Numbered from the stretch's first letter, positions 1 through 8,126 are shown. The stretch: 38,187 nt of DNA from Pseudomonas syringae pv. cilantro (GCF_001293775.1 NZ_LGLN01000078.1:64034-102220), one strand, 5' to 3'. Numbers and translations are program-made. The notes: generated by a model not told the origin, from the letters alone.

Positions 1-21
1 TAACCAAACATCACTGACATC

Positions 22-145
22 GCAGAACCGTCGTGTGACGCGGAGCGTCACGAACTGCATGCCGCCGCGGAGCGTCGGCACGATATTCAGGAGCATGACC
101 TTGATTCAGCTGACACCGCAGAACCGCTGTGCAACGCGGAGCGTC
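22..145. repeat. Cluster of three short hairpin repeats with GGA apical loop
   Basis: Three copies of a core CGCGGAGCG-type motif occur at about 35-51, 61-79 and 134-144. The first is a perfect hairpin GTGACGC-GGA-GCGTCAC. The second forms GCCGcCGC-GGA-GCGtCGGC with one mismatch. The third has a 4-bp stem ACGC-GGA-GCGT. Copies one and three sit in a longer unit (22-49 and 118-145) identical at 24 of 28 positions. The stem changes on both sides while the GGA loop is kept. The cluster lies immediately downstream of the SDR gene on the minus strand and could act as a transcript-end structure. Similar motifs are common between genes in P. syringae; that statement is from memory. Confidence 0.6.
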
Positions 146-152
146 AAGCCCC

Positions 153-1214
153 TCAAGGAATCAGCCGATCCCGACGCAGTTTCTCAAACACATTGAAAAA
201 CGCATCATCGCTCGCCTCGAATGCCGTAAAGCCCAGCTTGCGGCTTTTCGACATATCCGTGACCACCTCAATCGGACGACCCAGGTCAGCATCAGTGTGC
301 CACGGCGAAATCAATCGGCTGATGTCCGCTTCCTTGAGCTGATGCTTACCGACAATCTCAGTCCACGCCGCCTGATCATTGGCCATCTGCGTTTCCAGCA
401 GCGCCGGCTGATCCGGAAAGGCTGCCGGCTGCAGATCGAAATACCTGGCGATCTGACCCCACATCCAGCTCCAGCGGAACACATCACCGTTAGTGATGTT
501 GAAGGCATGATTAGCCGCCGCCGGAGTGGTGGCCGCCCACAACTGCTGCTTGGCGAGCTGCCGCGCATCGGTCATGTCCGTGAGGCTGTCCCACTGCACG
601 CGTGAGCCAGGGAACACAAATGGTCGACCAGTGGCTTTGCAGATCGACGCATAGACGGCCAGTGTGGTCGCCATGTTCATCGCATTGCCGACCGCGACAC
701 CGGTCACGGTGTGCGGGCGATGCACACTCCAGGTGAAACCGTCTTTCTGCGCAGCGGCGAAGACTTCATCTTCCTGCGCGTAATAGAAGTTTTCAATGTC
801 CAGGCGTGGCTGGTTTTCGCGGAACGGAGTTTGCGGCAATGTGCCTTTGCCATAGGCCTCGAATGGGCCGAGGTAATGCTTCAGGCCGGTGACCAGTGCC
901 ACGTGCTGCACACTTCCGGCAGGTCGCACGGCGTCCAGTACGTTACGCACCATCGCTGAGTTGACGCGAATATTCTCGGCTTCGGTAGCTTGACGAGACC
1001 AGGTGGTAATGAACACATGGGTGGGTTTCAAGTCAGCCAGCGCCGCGTTCACCGACGCCGGGTCCTGAAGATCCGCAGCCACCGGAATCACGCCGGGCAC
1101 GGTAGACGGGTTACGGGAGAGGGCGGCGACCTGCCAATTGTTTTCCAGCAACAATTGTGTGATCGCGCTGCCGACAATGCCACTTGCGCCAACAACCAGG
1201 GCGGTCTGAGTCAT
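153..1214 (-). CDS. PRISE-family SDR oxidoreductase (progesterone 5-beta-reductase/iridoid synthase-like)
   Basis: A 353-residue NAD(P)-dependent short-chain reductase. The N-terminus carries a Rossmann glycine motif (VVGASGIVGS, residues 7-16). The signature TGLKHYLGPFE holds the family's catalytic lysine (K112), and NFYY near residue 144 supplies the tyrosine at the expected 32-residue distance. This K/Y arrangement marks PRISE enzymes, which reduce activated C=C bonds of enones, rather than classical YxxxK SDRs. The true substrate in bacteria is unknown. The start is well supported: CAGGAG lies 6 bases before the ATG. The Nudix gene lies 123 bp upstream on the same strand, so co-transcription is possible. 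The family call is firm; the reaction on a particular substrate is inference. Confidence 0.88.
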   Translation of the reverse strand: MTQTALVVGASGIVGSAITQLLLENNWQVAALSRNPSTVPGVIPVAADLQDPASVNAALADLKPTHVFITTWSRQATEAENIRVNSAMVRNVLDAVRPAGSVQHVALVTGLKHYLGPFEAYGKGTLPQTPFRENQPRLDIENFYYAQEDEVFAAAQKDGFTWSVHRPHTVTGVAVGNAMNMATTLAVYASICKATGRPFVFPGSRVQWDSLTDMTDARQLAKQQLWAATTPAAANHAFNITNGDVFRWSWMWGQIARYFDLQPAAFPDQPALLETQMANDQAAWTEIVGKHQLKEADISRLISPWHTDADLGRPIEVVTDMSKSRKLGFTAFEASDDAFFNVFEKLRRDRLIP

Positions 1215-1337
1215 GGTGTTCTCCTGAGACGGGGTGAATGTAATGAGCCGTCTTGCTGTCTAGGAACAGCTTGAGGCCATACGGTTCAATCAAATCTCTC
1301 AGGTAATCCCTTGAATGAGCGCGTGTTTCTGAACAAA

Positions 1338-1700
1338 TCAGGCCTGTCGGGCGTGTGACTTGACGATGGTTTTGGTCGCCTTGCTGGCTTTCAGATCACC
1401 GAGATTCTTCGGCGCGAGCCACTTGCAGGCAGATATCTCGTTTTGCGGCGACGCTTCGATGGAACTGGGCACCTGGGTCATGAAGACATAGTGAGTGACC
1501 TGATCTTTCTCGTAGACAGCAAGGTACGAGAGGTCAAGGTTTTCCAGCCCTGTTTCTTCGCTAAGCTCGCGCATCGCGGCCTGAGCAGGCGTTTCGCCAG
1601 ACTCGATTTTGCCGCCAGGCAATGCCCACCTGGACTTCGGTTTGCGCACGTAGAGGATCTGGCCGTCACGTTTGCAGATGACTGTCGCTCGTTGTTTCAT
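1338..1700 (-). CDS. Small Nudix hydrolase
   Basis: A 120-residue Nudix protein. The Nudix box GX5EX7REUXEEXGU is complete (from GGKIESGE to RELSEETGL), so metal binding and pyrophosphate hydrolysis should be intact. The substrate cannot be told from the sequence; the family hydrolyses nucleoside diphosphates linked to another group. An in-frame extension to 1769 exists, but the ATG at 1700 is preferred because AGGTGA lies about 8 bases upstream and the protein then begins MKQRATVICKRDG, a normal first beta-strand for this fold. The gene is on the same strand as the neighbouring SDR and alcohol dehydrogenase, with a 304-bp gap upstream, so it probably has its own promoter. Confidence 0.87.
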   Translation of the reverse strand: MKQRATVICKRDGQILYVRKPKSRWALPGGKIESGETPAQAAMRELSEETGLENLDLSYLAVYEKDQVTHYVFMTQVPSSIEASPQNEISACKWLAPKNLGDLKASKATKTIVKSHARQA

Positions 1701-2004
1701 AGTCCGTTCACCTGTTAAAACGTCCGTTGCCATCAATATCTGCAAGGATTTCGTGAACTTGAGATCCAAGGGCAGTCAACTGCAGTCATTGATTTGTAAT
1801 AAAATTTTTTTGGGGGGGCAGGCCCGGTGCCGGGTCATTAGCGCCTGCGACCTTGCGGTCGATCAACGCTATCGTCAACTTATGGATGAAGTATGGAGCG
1901 TCAGTGGGCAAATGCAGGGTTTCAGTTCCCCTGTTGCGACGTACGGAAGGTTTTTTTTGATTGCCGTCCCTGGCATCGTTGTTTTTTGGGCGTTCTTGAC
2001 GCAC
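1701..2004. other. Non-coding 304-bp gap with T7G7 tract
   Basis: No convincing gene is seen. The stretch holds a run of seven T followed directly by seven G at 1805-1818, a GC-rich inverted repeat CCCGGTGCCGGG just after it (about 1823-1834), and further T runs near 1951-1958 and 1981-1986. It should contain the Nudix gene promoter and the 3' end of the alcohol dehydrogenase transcript. No promoter boxes or terminator could be assigned with confidence. Confidence 0.5.
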
Positions 2005-3069
2005 TCAGGCCGCTGAAGCTTCCTGCTTGAGGCTGGCCATATCGATGACGAAACGGTATTTGACGTCGCCTTTGAGCATGCGCTCGTAGGCTTCGTTGAT
2101 GTCCTGCATGGCAATTACTTCAATGTCGGACACGATGCCGTGCTCGGCGCAGAAATCGAGCATTTCCTGGGTTTCCTGAATGCCGCCGATCAGCGAGCCA
2201 GCCAGGCTGCGACGCTTGAAAATCAGGTTGAAGACGCTTGGAGACGGGTGCGGCTCGGCCGGGGCACCGACCAGCGTCATGGTGCCGTCGCGTTTGAGCA
2301 GTGCCAGAAAGGCATCGAGGTCGTGGGGTGCCGCTACGGTGTTGAGGATGAAGTCCAGGCTGTTGGCCTGCGCGGCCATTTGTGCCGGGTCCTTCGACAC
2401 CACCACTTCGTCTGCGCCCAGACGCAGGCCGTCTTCGCGTTTGTCCGGCGAGGTGGTGAACAGCACCACATGCGCGCCCATGGCGTGGGCGATCTTGACG
2501 CCCATGTGGCCCAGTCCACCGAGGCCGACGATCCCCACTTTCTTGCCGGGGCCGACTTTCCAGTGGCGCAGCGGCGAATAGGTGGTGATGCCCGCGCACA
2601 GCAGCGGCGCTACGGCGGCCAGATTGGCATCGTGAGAGATGCGCAAAACGAACTTTTCCTTGACCACGATGGTGTCGGAATAGCCACCGAACGTGTTTTC
2701 ACCGCCGAATACCGGGCCATTGTAAGTGCCGGTGAAACCGCTCTCGCAATACTGCTCCTCACCTTCGGCGCAGGACGCACAGTGCTGGCAACTGTCGACC
2801 ATGCAGCCGACCCCGGCGAGGTCGCCCACCTTGAAAGTCTTGACGCCGGCACCTACAGCGCTGACGCGGCCGACGATTTCGTGGCCCGGGACGGACGGGT
2901 ACAGCGTGTTATGCCATTCATTGCGTGCAGTATGCAGATCGGAGTGGCAAACGCCGCAATAAAGAATATCGATCTGCACATCGTCAGCGCCGGGGGCACG
3001 TCGCTCGAACTGATAGGGTCTCAGTACGTCCTTGGCGGACTGGGCTGCGTAGCTGTAAGTCTTGACCAT
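2005..3069 (-). CDS. Zinc-dependent NAD(P) alcohol dehydrogenase (cinnamyl-alcohol-dehydrogenase/YahK type)
   Basis: A 354-residue medium-chain dehydrogenase. Catalytic zinc ligands are C41 (GVCHSDLH) and H63/E64 (GHE). Structural-zinc cysteines are C94, C97, C100 and C108. A Rossmann motif GLGGLGHMG lies near residue 187. The arrangement and length fit the CAD/YahK branch, which interconverts aldehydes and primary alcohols with broad specificity in the cytoplasm. The start is supported by GAAGGAG 7 bases upstream. It is transcribed divergently from the GGDEF-EAL gene across a 273-bp gap. The family is clear; the physiological aldehyde is not. Confidence 0.92.
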   Translation of the reverse strand: MVKTYSYAAQSAKDVLRPYQFERRAPGADDVQIDILYCGVCHSDLHTARNEWHNTLYPSVPGHEIVGRVSAVGAGVKTFKVGDLAGVGCMVDSCQHCASCAEGEEQYCESGFTGTYNGPVFGGENTFGGYSDTIVVKEKFVLRISHDANLAAVAPLLCAGITTYSPLRHWKVGPGKKVGIVGLGGLGHMGVKIAHAMGAHVVLFTTSPDKREDGLRLGADEVVVSKDPAQMAAQANSLDFILNTVAAPHDLDAFLALLKRDGTMTLVGAPAEPHPSPSVFNLIFKRRSLAGSLIGGIQETQEMLDFCAEHGIVSDIEVIAMQDINEAYERMLKGDVKYRFVIDMASLKQEASAA

Positions 3070-3342
3070 GGGTGTCTCCTTCGGGGTTGAACAGGTGTAA
3101 CGCTGGACGACAGCATAGTCGAGCCGCGTATTTTCGTGTTTGAGCTGGTGTAACAGCGAAATCCGACCAGCGGGTGTGCAAATGTGCGCTTTGCAATGCG
3201 TTCTGCCTCACATGTCGGCATCGCAGCCCCACAGGGCGCTGCCAAAAAACATTGAACTTTGTAACAATGCCGCGACACGCTTGTAACCTTTGGTCATCAC
3301 CGTTGAATATGACCGCCGCTGGCCCACGCATCTGGTGTTTTC

Positions 3343-6237
3343 ATGACAGTCAATCATCTGGCCACGGGCCCGCACTCGCTGAGCGAAGCATCCGATCCGC
3401 GTGTCGCCCCGGTTGACAGTCATGTCAGGTTTTCCGATCAAGTGGGCATTGATGCGCTTTTGAGCGCCTCGCGCCTGCTCATACCGGGCATTGCGTGGGC
3501 TGCTTACTCAGCCGGTGAACAGAAATGCCTGCTGGGGCAGGGCGATGGGCAGGCGTGTTGGCCGGCCCATATTCCGTTCGAAGACTTCGAGCCGTTTTGC
3601 ACGGAAAGGCAATTGCATTGCAGAGTGGCTGGAAAGGGCGAGGCCGTGTTGGGCTGGGTTCTGGCGCCCGTTGCCGAGCAAGGCAACACATTGTTGAATG
3701 ACCTCGCTGTCCAACTGGGTTCGCTGTTGCAGACGGCAGCGCTGGTACGGGCCCAGAACACCCAACGGGTACTTTACGAGATCAGCCTGCTGGCCAGTTC
3801 CACGCTGGATCGGGGTGCCTTTCTTCGCGGGATTCACGAGCAACTGGCCACATTGATTGACGCCGAGAACTTTTACCTCGCGCTCTATGATCGACAAACC
3901 GGCAGGATCACCTATCCCTACTACATCGACCGCTTCGATGACGAGGCGCTGGCACCGGAGGCGTTCGAGTTTCTCGACGTCAATCGAATTTCGCTCACCG
4001 GCCATGTGTTGCTGTCCGGGGAGCCTTTGTTTCTGGGGGCCTCTTGTATCGAGCAGGCGCAGGCTCAGGGACGTTTTTTCTGCGTCGGCCGTCGTCCCGA
4101 GTTCTGGATGGGCGCGCCGCTGAAAAATGCCTCGGATGAGGTGTTCGGCATGGTCGCGATGCAGGTCTACGACGTGTCCCGGGTTTACAGTTCGCCGGAC
4201 CGCGCCTTGTTTTCGGTGGTTTCGCGTCATGTGGCGATGGCGCTGGACAGGCTGTTACGCCGTACCGATCTGGAACAGACCGTGATGCTGCGCACCCAGC
4301 AACTGTCGGCTGCCAATGACGCGCTCAGGCAGGAAGTGCAGGACCGGGAGCGCGCCGAACACTTGCAGCGTGCGTTGTTTCGCATCGCCGAGCTTTCCAG
4401 CCAGCCCGGAGACATGAACGAGCTGTTTCACAGCCTGCATACCATCGTCGGCGAGCTGCTGGTGGCGCTCAATTTCTACATCGCGCTTTACGACAACGCA
4501 ACGGGCGAAGTCACTTTCCCGTATTACATCGATGAATACCAGCTCACATCACCCCGTTCCCGGCGCGGGCAGCGGGGGTTCACCGAATATGTGATCGGTC
4601 AGCGCCGACCGTGCCTGATCGATTACGAGAACGCGCGCAAGCTTGAACGCCTGGGTGAAATAGAGGTGCAGAAAAAGTCCAGTCGTTCCTCTTCCTGGCT
4701 CGGTATTCCATTGTTCGACGGCGACGATGTACGGGGCGTGCTGGTGGTGCAGAGTTATTCCAAATCGGTCAGCTACACATTGCGTGACCAGGAGCTGCTG
4801 ACTTTCGTTTCCCGTCACATCGACACCGCACTCTCGCGGCGCAGCGCCGCCGAGGCGATCCACACCGCCAATCTGCGGCTCGAGGCCCGCGTCCGCGACC
4901 GCACCCGTGAGCTGGATCAGGCCAATGCCCGGCTTCAATACGAAAACTCTCACGACTCGTTGACCGGTCTGCCGAACCGCAGCCAGTTGCAACAACGTCT
5001 GAAGCAGGCGTGGCAGGACTTCTGCGTTCAGGACCGGCAACTGATTGTCATGTTCATCGATCTGGACCGTTTCAAGATGATCAATGACAGCCTCGGGCAT
5101 CACTGCGGCGACATCTTGCTGATTCAGGCCGCCGAGCGATTGCGCAGTTGCATGCGCGAAGGTGATCTGCTGGCCAGACTGGGCGGCGACGAGTTTGCCG
5201 TGCTGGGCATCAATGCCGCGCTGCAAGTAGGCGTGGATATCGCCCAGCGGATACTGACCGCGTTCGAGCAGCCGTTTGTGATCGACGATCACACGGTGTT
5301 TTCGTCGTGCAGCATCGGTGTGGTGGGCGCTGATCGCCAGTTTCATCAAGAACCTGCCGACCTTTTGCGTGACGCGGATACCGCCATGTATCGCGTCAAG
5401 AATGGCGGGCGCGACAGCTTTGCGGTGTTCAACCAGGCGTTGCGCCGTGAAGTACTGGATCAGGTCGAGCAGGAAGGCGCGTTACGCACGGCCCTGAAAT
5501 GCACGGATCAACTGATCCCGCATTTCCAGCCGGTAATCTGCACCGCCACAGGCGAGTTGCTGGCGCTGGAAGCGCTGATCCGCTGGCGGCAGCCGGACGG
5601 GCGCATCATCGCGCCGGAAAGTTTCCTGCCGGCGCTGGAGGGGCTGCGACTGATCGGCCGCCTCGACCTGTACATGCTCAAGCAGGTCATCACCATTCTC
5701 GCTCAGCCCGAGAACGGCGACTGGCCGCCCGTGCATGTGAACTGCTCCAGCTACAGCATTACCCGCCCGGCCTTTGCCGCCGAAGTGCTGGCCATGCTCG
5801 CTGAACAGGGCGTTGCGCCCGGACGCCTGTGTCTGGAGCTGACCGAAGGCGCGCTGGTCGCTGATCCCGAGCAGGCACGGCTGTCCATGAAGCAACTGGC
5901 GGATCAAGGCATGTCGGTGATGCTCGATGACTTCGGCGCTGGCTTTTCATCCCTCAGCTATGTGCATCAGTATCATTTCAGCGGCTTGAAGATCGACAAG
6001 TCGTTCATCCTCGGCCTGGCGTCCAGCGTGCGCAGTCGTGCCATCGTCCGCGCGATTGTGCGCATGGCCGAATCGCTGGACCTGACCGTGGTGGCCGAAG
6101 GCGTCGAGGACCTGGAAACCCTGGAGCTGCTGCGCGAGATCGGCGCAGCGCAGGCACAGGGTTACTATTTTTCGGCGCCGGTGCCGATGGAGCAGCTGCA
6201 AGTTTCAAGCGGCAAGCTTCAAGCCAGGAGCCTTTAG
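3343..6237 (+). CDS. GAF-GAF-GGDEF-EAL cyclic-di-GMP synthase/phosphodiesterase
   Basis: A 964-residue soluble signalling protein with no predicted membrane segment. Order: an N-terminal GAF-like region (about 30-135), two GAF domains (about 145-305 and 345-500) joined by coiled coil, GGDEF (about 535-700) and EAL (about 715-950). The diguanylate cyclase site GGDEF is at 614-618 with an intact inhibitory RxxD (R605-D608) five residues before it. The EAL domain keeps E743, N800, E832, D862/D863, K883, E919 and Q939, so phosphodiesterase activity should also be possible. The tandem GAFs suggest control by a small cytoplasmic ligand. The ribosome-binding site is weak, so the start is the least certain part. 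The last residues are encoded inside a repetitive element. Net direction of activity cannot be read from sequence. Confidence 0.93.
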   Translation: MTVNHLATGPHSLSEASDPRVAPVDSHVRFSDQVGIDALLSASRLLIPGIAWAAYSAGEQKCLLGQGDGQACWPAHIPFEDFEPFCTERQLHCRVAGKGEAVLGWVLAPVAEQGNTLLNDLAVQLGSLLQTAALVRAQNTQRVLYEISLLASSTLDRGAFLRGIHEQLATLIDAENFYLALYDRQTGRITYPYYIDRFDDEALAPEAFEFLDVNRISLTGHVLLSGEPLFLGASCIEQAQAQGRFFCVGRRPEFWMGAPLKNASDEVFGMVAMQVYDVSRVYSSPDRALFSVVSRHVAMALDRLLRRTDLEQTVMLRTQQLSAANDALRQEVQDRERAEHLQRALFRIAELSSQPGDMNELFHSLHTIVGELLVALNFYIALYDNATGEVTFPYYIDEYQLTSPRSRRGQRGFTEYVIGQRRPCLIDYENARKLERLGEIEVQKKSSRSSSWLGIPLFDGDDVRGVLVVQSYSKSVSYTLRDQELLTFVSRHIDTALSRRSAAEAIHTANLRLEARVRDRTRELDQANARLQYENSHDSLTGLPNRSQLQQRLKQAWQDFCVQDRQLIVMFIDLDRFKMINDSLGHHCGDILLIQAAERLRSCMREGDLLARLGGDEFAVLGINAALQVGVDIAQRILTAFEQPFVIDDHTVFSSCSIGVVGADRQFHQEPADLLRDADTAMYRVKNGGRDSFAVFNQALRREVLDQVEQEGALRTALKCTDQLIPHFQPVICTATGELLALEALIRWRQPDGRIIAPESFLPALEGLRLIGRLDLYMLKQVITILAQPENGDWPPVHVNCSSYSITRPAFAAEVLAMLAEQGVAPGRLCLELTEGALVADPEQARLSMKQLADQGMSVMLDDFGAGFSSLSYVHQYHFSGLKIDKSFILGLASSVRSRAIVRAIVRMAESLDLTVVAEGVEDLETLELLREIGAAQAQGYYFSAPVPMEQLQVSSGKLQARSL

Positions 6238-6238
6238 A

Positions 6239-6266
6239 TTGCCGCTTGCCGCTTGCCGCTTGCCGC
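6239..6266. repeat. Four tandem TTGCCGC heptamers
   Basis: Four perfect copies of TTGCCGC run head to tail directly after the GGDEF-EAL stop codon. The sequence just before the stop (about 6190-6228, with AGCTGCAAGTTTCAAGC-like stretches) belongs to the same kind of low-complexity repeat, so the 3' end of the gene appears to run into it. A heptamer array is prone to slipped-strand length change. Confidence 0.75.
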
Positions 6267-6297
6267 TGCCACTAGCGGCAATGCCTGGCTGTTTTTT
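6260..6297 (+). terminator. Likely intrinsic terminator after GGDEF-EAL gene
   Basis: A perfect 8-bp stem TTGCCGCT (6260-6267) with AGCGGCAA (6274-6281), loop GCCACT, is followed ten bases later by T6 (6292-6297). The U-tract is farther from the stem than ideal, so efficiency is uncertain. It separates the upstream gene from the sigma-54 promoter. Confidence 0.5.
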
Positions 6298-6366
6298 GAC
6301 GGTGGCTGGTCGGGCGTCTTCAGGCGACGCCATGCAAATCAACGGGTTAGCTATTTCACGCGTACT

Positions 6367-6382
6367 TGGCACTGGACTTGCT
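6367..6382 (+). promoter_or_regulatory. Sigma-54 (-24/-12) promoter
   Basis: TTGGCACTGGACTTGCT has the invariant GG (6368-6369) and GC (6380-6381) separated by exactly ten bases. The flanking bases also match the consensus TGGCAC-N5-TTGCW closely. It lies about 40 bp before the ATG at 6420, giving a short leader with the ribosome-binding site GGGAGGTGA. An inverted repeat GGCGTC-N7-GACGCC at 6313-6331, about 40-55 bp upstream, is a candidate activator-binding site. Sigma-54 promoters need an AAA+ enhancer-binding protein; none is encoded in this window. Confidence 0.75.
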
Positions 6383-6419
6383 GTTGAACTTGCGCAGCAT
6401 GTTCATCGGGAGGTGAAAG

Positions 6420-6974
6420 ATGATTATTGGCACAAATGCGCTTGAGCAGTTGGTGTCCCGAGCGGTTGGCGGGCGCAAGACTGTGGACGAGGTGTCTCAG
6501 GACGCTTTCAGCGCGGTCGCCGCTGCTGGCCTGACTTCAGGTACAGCCCCGGTCACTCAGCAAATCGGCAACTCGACATCGCAAGACAGCAAGCAGGACA
6601 GCAGCGGTTACAACGAATCTTTCGCCCGCATGATGATCAACCTCAAATCTGCCGGTGATACGTCGCTGTCGGAGAAGACGGGGGATCGTGATAACGGTTT
6701 CACGGGATCGATAGCTAACGTTGCCAGCACCACTGACACCGGGTCGACAGGTTCGGTAGAACAGAAATTCATGGACGCTCTGAAGCAGACAGCTGAAGAG
6801 AAAGTGCGCGAGAAACTGACCGGCATCAGCCAGAAATCCTACGACGCCATGGCGCCTCAGGACCAATTGGCGATCGACCAGAAAGTCCAGGACGCGCTCA
6901 AGGACAAGCAGAACGATGTGGCGGATGATATCAATACGCGCATCAGAGGGATCAAGGCCGGAATGGTGGCCTGA
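6420..6974 (+). CDS. Hypothetical hydrophilic, cysteine-free 184-residue protein under sigma-54 control
   Basis: No family is recognised. The 184-residue product has no Cys, His or Trp and only two Pro. It is rich in Ser, Thr, Gly, Asp and Lys, has no signal peptide and no membrane segment. The centre (about 45-115) looks disordered. The C-terminal third (about 116-175) is predicted helical, with KFMDALKQTAEEKVREKL and a segment of the type 'AMAPQDQLAIDQKVQDAL'. Such composition is seen in secreted helper or export-substrate proteins, but an acidic residue at position 9 is not typical of type III signals, so secretion is only speculation. The start is firm: GGGAGGTGA lies just before the ATG and the sigma-54 promoter is correctly placed. 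It is a single-gene unit flanked by a terminator and a REPIN. Confidence 0.8.
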   Translation: MIIGTNALEQLVSRAVGGRKTVDEVSQDAFSAVAAAGLTSGTAPVTQQIGNSTSQDSKQDSSGYNESFARMMINLKSAGDTSLSEKTGDRDNGFTGSIANVASTTDTGSTGSVEQKFMDALKQTAEEKVREKLTGISQKSYDAMAPQDQLAIDQKVQDALKDKQNDVADDINTRIRGIKAGMVA

Positions 6975-7018
6975 TCGAGGTAGCCTGTTCAGTTGTTTGT
7001 TCGTTGACTGTAATGGCC

Positions 7019-7088
7019 CCTTCGTGAGCAAGCTCACTCCCACAATCGGAATGCACTCCGATTGTGGGAGTGAGCTTGCTCACGAAGG
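7019..7088. repeat. REPIN: perfect 32-bp inverted REP doublet
   Basis: Arms 7019-7050 and 7057-7088 are exact reverse complements with a 6-base loop ATGCAC. The arm contains GAGCAAGCTCACTCCCACA, a variant of the well-known Pseudomonas REP motif, and two inverted REPs form a REPIN. It lies between the converging ends of the 184-residue gene and mtlZ, where it could terminate or stabilise either transcript. REPINs are spread by a RAYT transposase encoded elsewhere; none is seen here. Confidence 0.88.
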
Positions 7089-7151
7089 CTATGCTCGATG
7101 CAGCGCAGCAGGAATGGAGCTGCACGGTCTCTTGTCTTTTTCTGAAGCTTT

Positions 7152-8090
7152 TTACCCCAATTGATGCCGATACGGCAGATCCGGGCCGACCTTGGTACAG
7201 GTCAGCGCAGCTGCGCCGACGGCAAAATTCAGCATTTCGTTCAGGGTTTCTTTCGACAGCGTTGACAGCGCCTCTGGCGTGTCCAGCTGGCGTTCACTCA
7301 GGAACGTCAACAGCGCCGCCTGAAATGTATCTCCAGCGCCCACCGTATCCGCCGTCACCACGGTTTTGGCGGGCACCGACCAGGTGCCATGCTGGCGGGT
7401 GAACACGCTGGCGCCCTGTGTGCCTCGGGTCACGATCACCAGTTGAGTCTGCTTACCTAACCAGCCCTCTGCCAGTTGCTGCGCATCACTGTCCGGATAC
7501 AGCAGGTGCAGGTCTTCGTCGCTGACCTTGATCAGATGAGCATGTTCGGCAAAGGCCGCCACCTGGGTGCGCCAGCGCTGAATGTCCGGCGCCGGGTTGA
7601 GGCGCACGTTGGGGTCGAGCGAGATCAGCCGGTTGGCGCTTTCCCGGGCGACCAGTGCCAGCAACGTGTCGGCAATCGGCTGCACGACCAGTGAGAACGA
7701 GCCCACGTGAACCCCGCGGACCTGCTCGCCCAGCGCAGGCAGGTGCTCAAGGCGCAGTTGTCGATCTGCGCAACCATCGCCGCGAAAGCTGTAGGTGGGC
7801 GAACCGTCGCTGCCCACCGCCACCATGGCCAGCGTGGTGGGCGCATCGAAATCGATCAGGTGCTCGGCCGCGACCGTTTCCTGCTCCAGCACCGCCCGCA
7901 AACGACGGCCCAGATAGTCGGTGGATAGCCCGGCGAACAGGCCAGCCTCCACGCCCAGACGACGCAGGCCGATGGCGACGTTGAACGGCGAACCACCGGC
8001 AATTGCGTCGAACCCTAGTCTGTTGAGAGAGCCGCCGTCGTCAGGGCGGGTGAAAATATCGAACAGTGCTTCGCCGCAAACCAGAAACAT
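7152..8090 (-). CDS. mtlZ: Fructokinase, PfkB family (mannitol operon)
   Basis: A 312-residue PfkB-family sugar kinase. The N-terminal signature AGGSPFNVAIGLRRLG and the C-terminal signature DTVGAGDTFQAALL, with the catalytic aspartate in GAGD, are both intact. It would phosphorylate the fructose made by MtlD from mannitol to fructose 6-phosphate, feeding central metabolism. It is the last gene of the mtl operon, 36 bp after mtlY, and is followed by the REPIN. Assignment as fructokinase rests on family plus operon position; PfkB members vary in sugar choice. Confidence 0.92.
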   Translation of the reverse strand: MFLVCGEALFDIFTRPDDGGSLNRLGFDAIAGGSPFNVAIGLRRLGVEAGLFAGLSTDYLGRRLRAVLEQETVAAEHLIDFDAPTTLAMVAVGSDGSPTYSFRGDGCADRQLRLEHLPALGEQVRGVHVGSFSLVVQPIADTLLALVARESANRLISLDPNVRLNPAPDIQRWRTQVAAFAEHAHLIKVSDEDLHLLYPDSDAQQLAEGWLGKQTQLVIVTRGTQGASVFTRQHGTWSVPAKTVVTADTVGAGDTFQAALLTFLSERQLDTPEALSTLSKETLNEMLNFAVGAAALTCTKVGPDLPYRHQLG

Positions 8091-8126
8091 AAGTGCTCCA
8101 TGAAAAGACCGGGTTCAAACTTCGCG

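Noticed and set aside
22..145. CRISPR array from the repeated units at the window start
   Set aside because: Only three imperfect, unevenly spaced copies, no constant spacers and no cas genes; hairpin repeats explain them.
1111..1293. Short minus-strand frame beginning MIEPYGLKLFLD just before the SDR gene
   Set aside because: It overlaps the SDR start in another frame, has no convincing ribosome-binding site, and no family could be recognised; a leader peptide cannot be excluded.
2140..3090. 316-codon frame antisense to the alcohol dehydrogenase
   Set aside because: The opposite strand encodes a complete zinc dehydrogenase with all ligands; the antisense product has no family features.
6297..6419. 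Possible hrp box for HrpL control of the 184-residue gene
   Set aside because: No GGAACC-N15/16-CCACNNA match was found; the sigma-54 element explains the region better.
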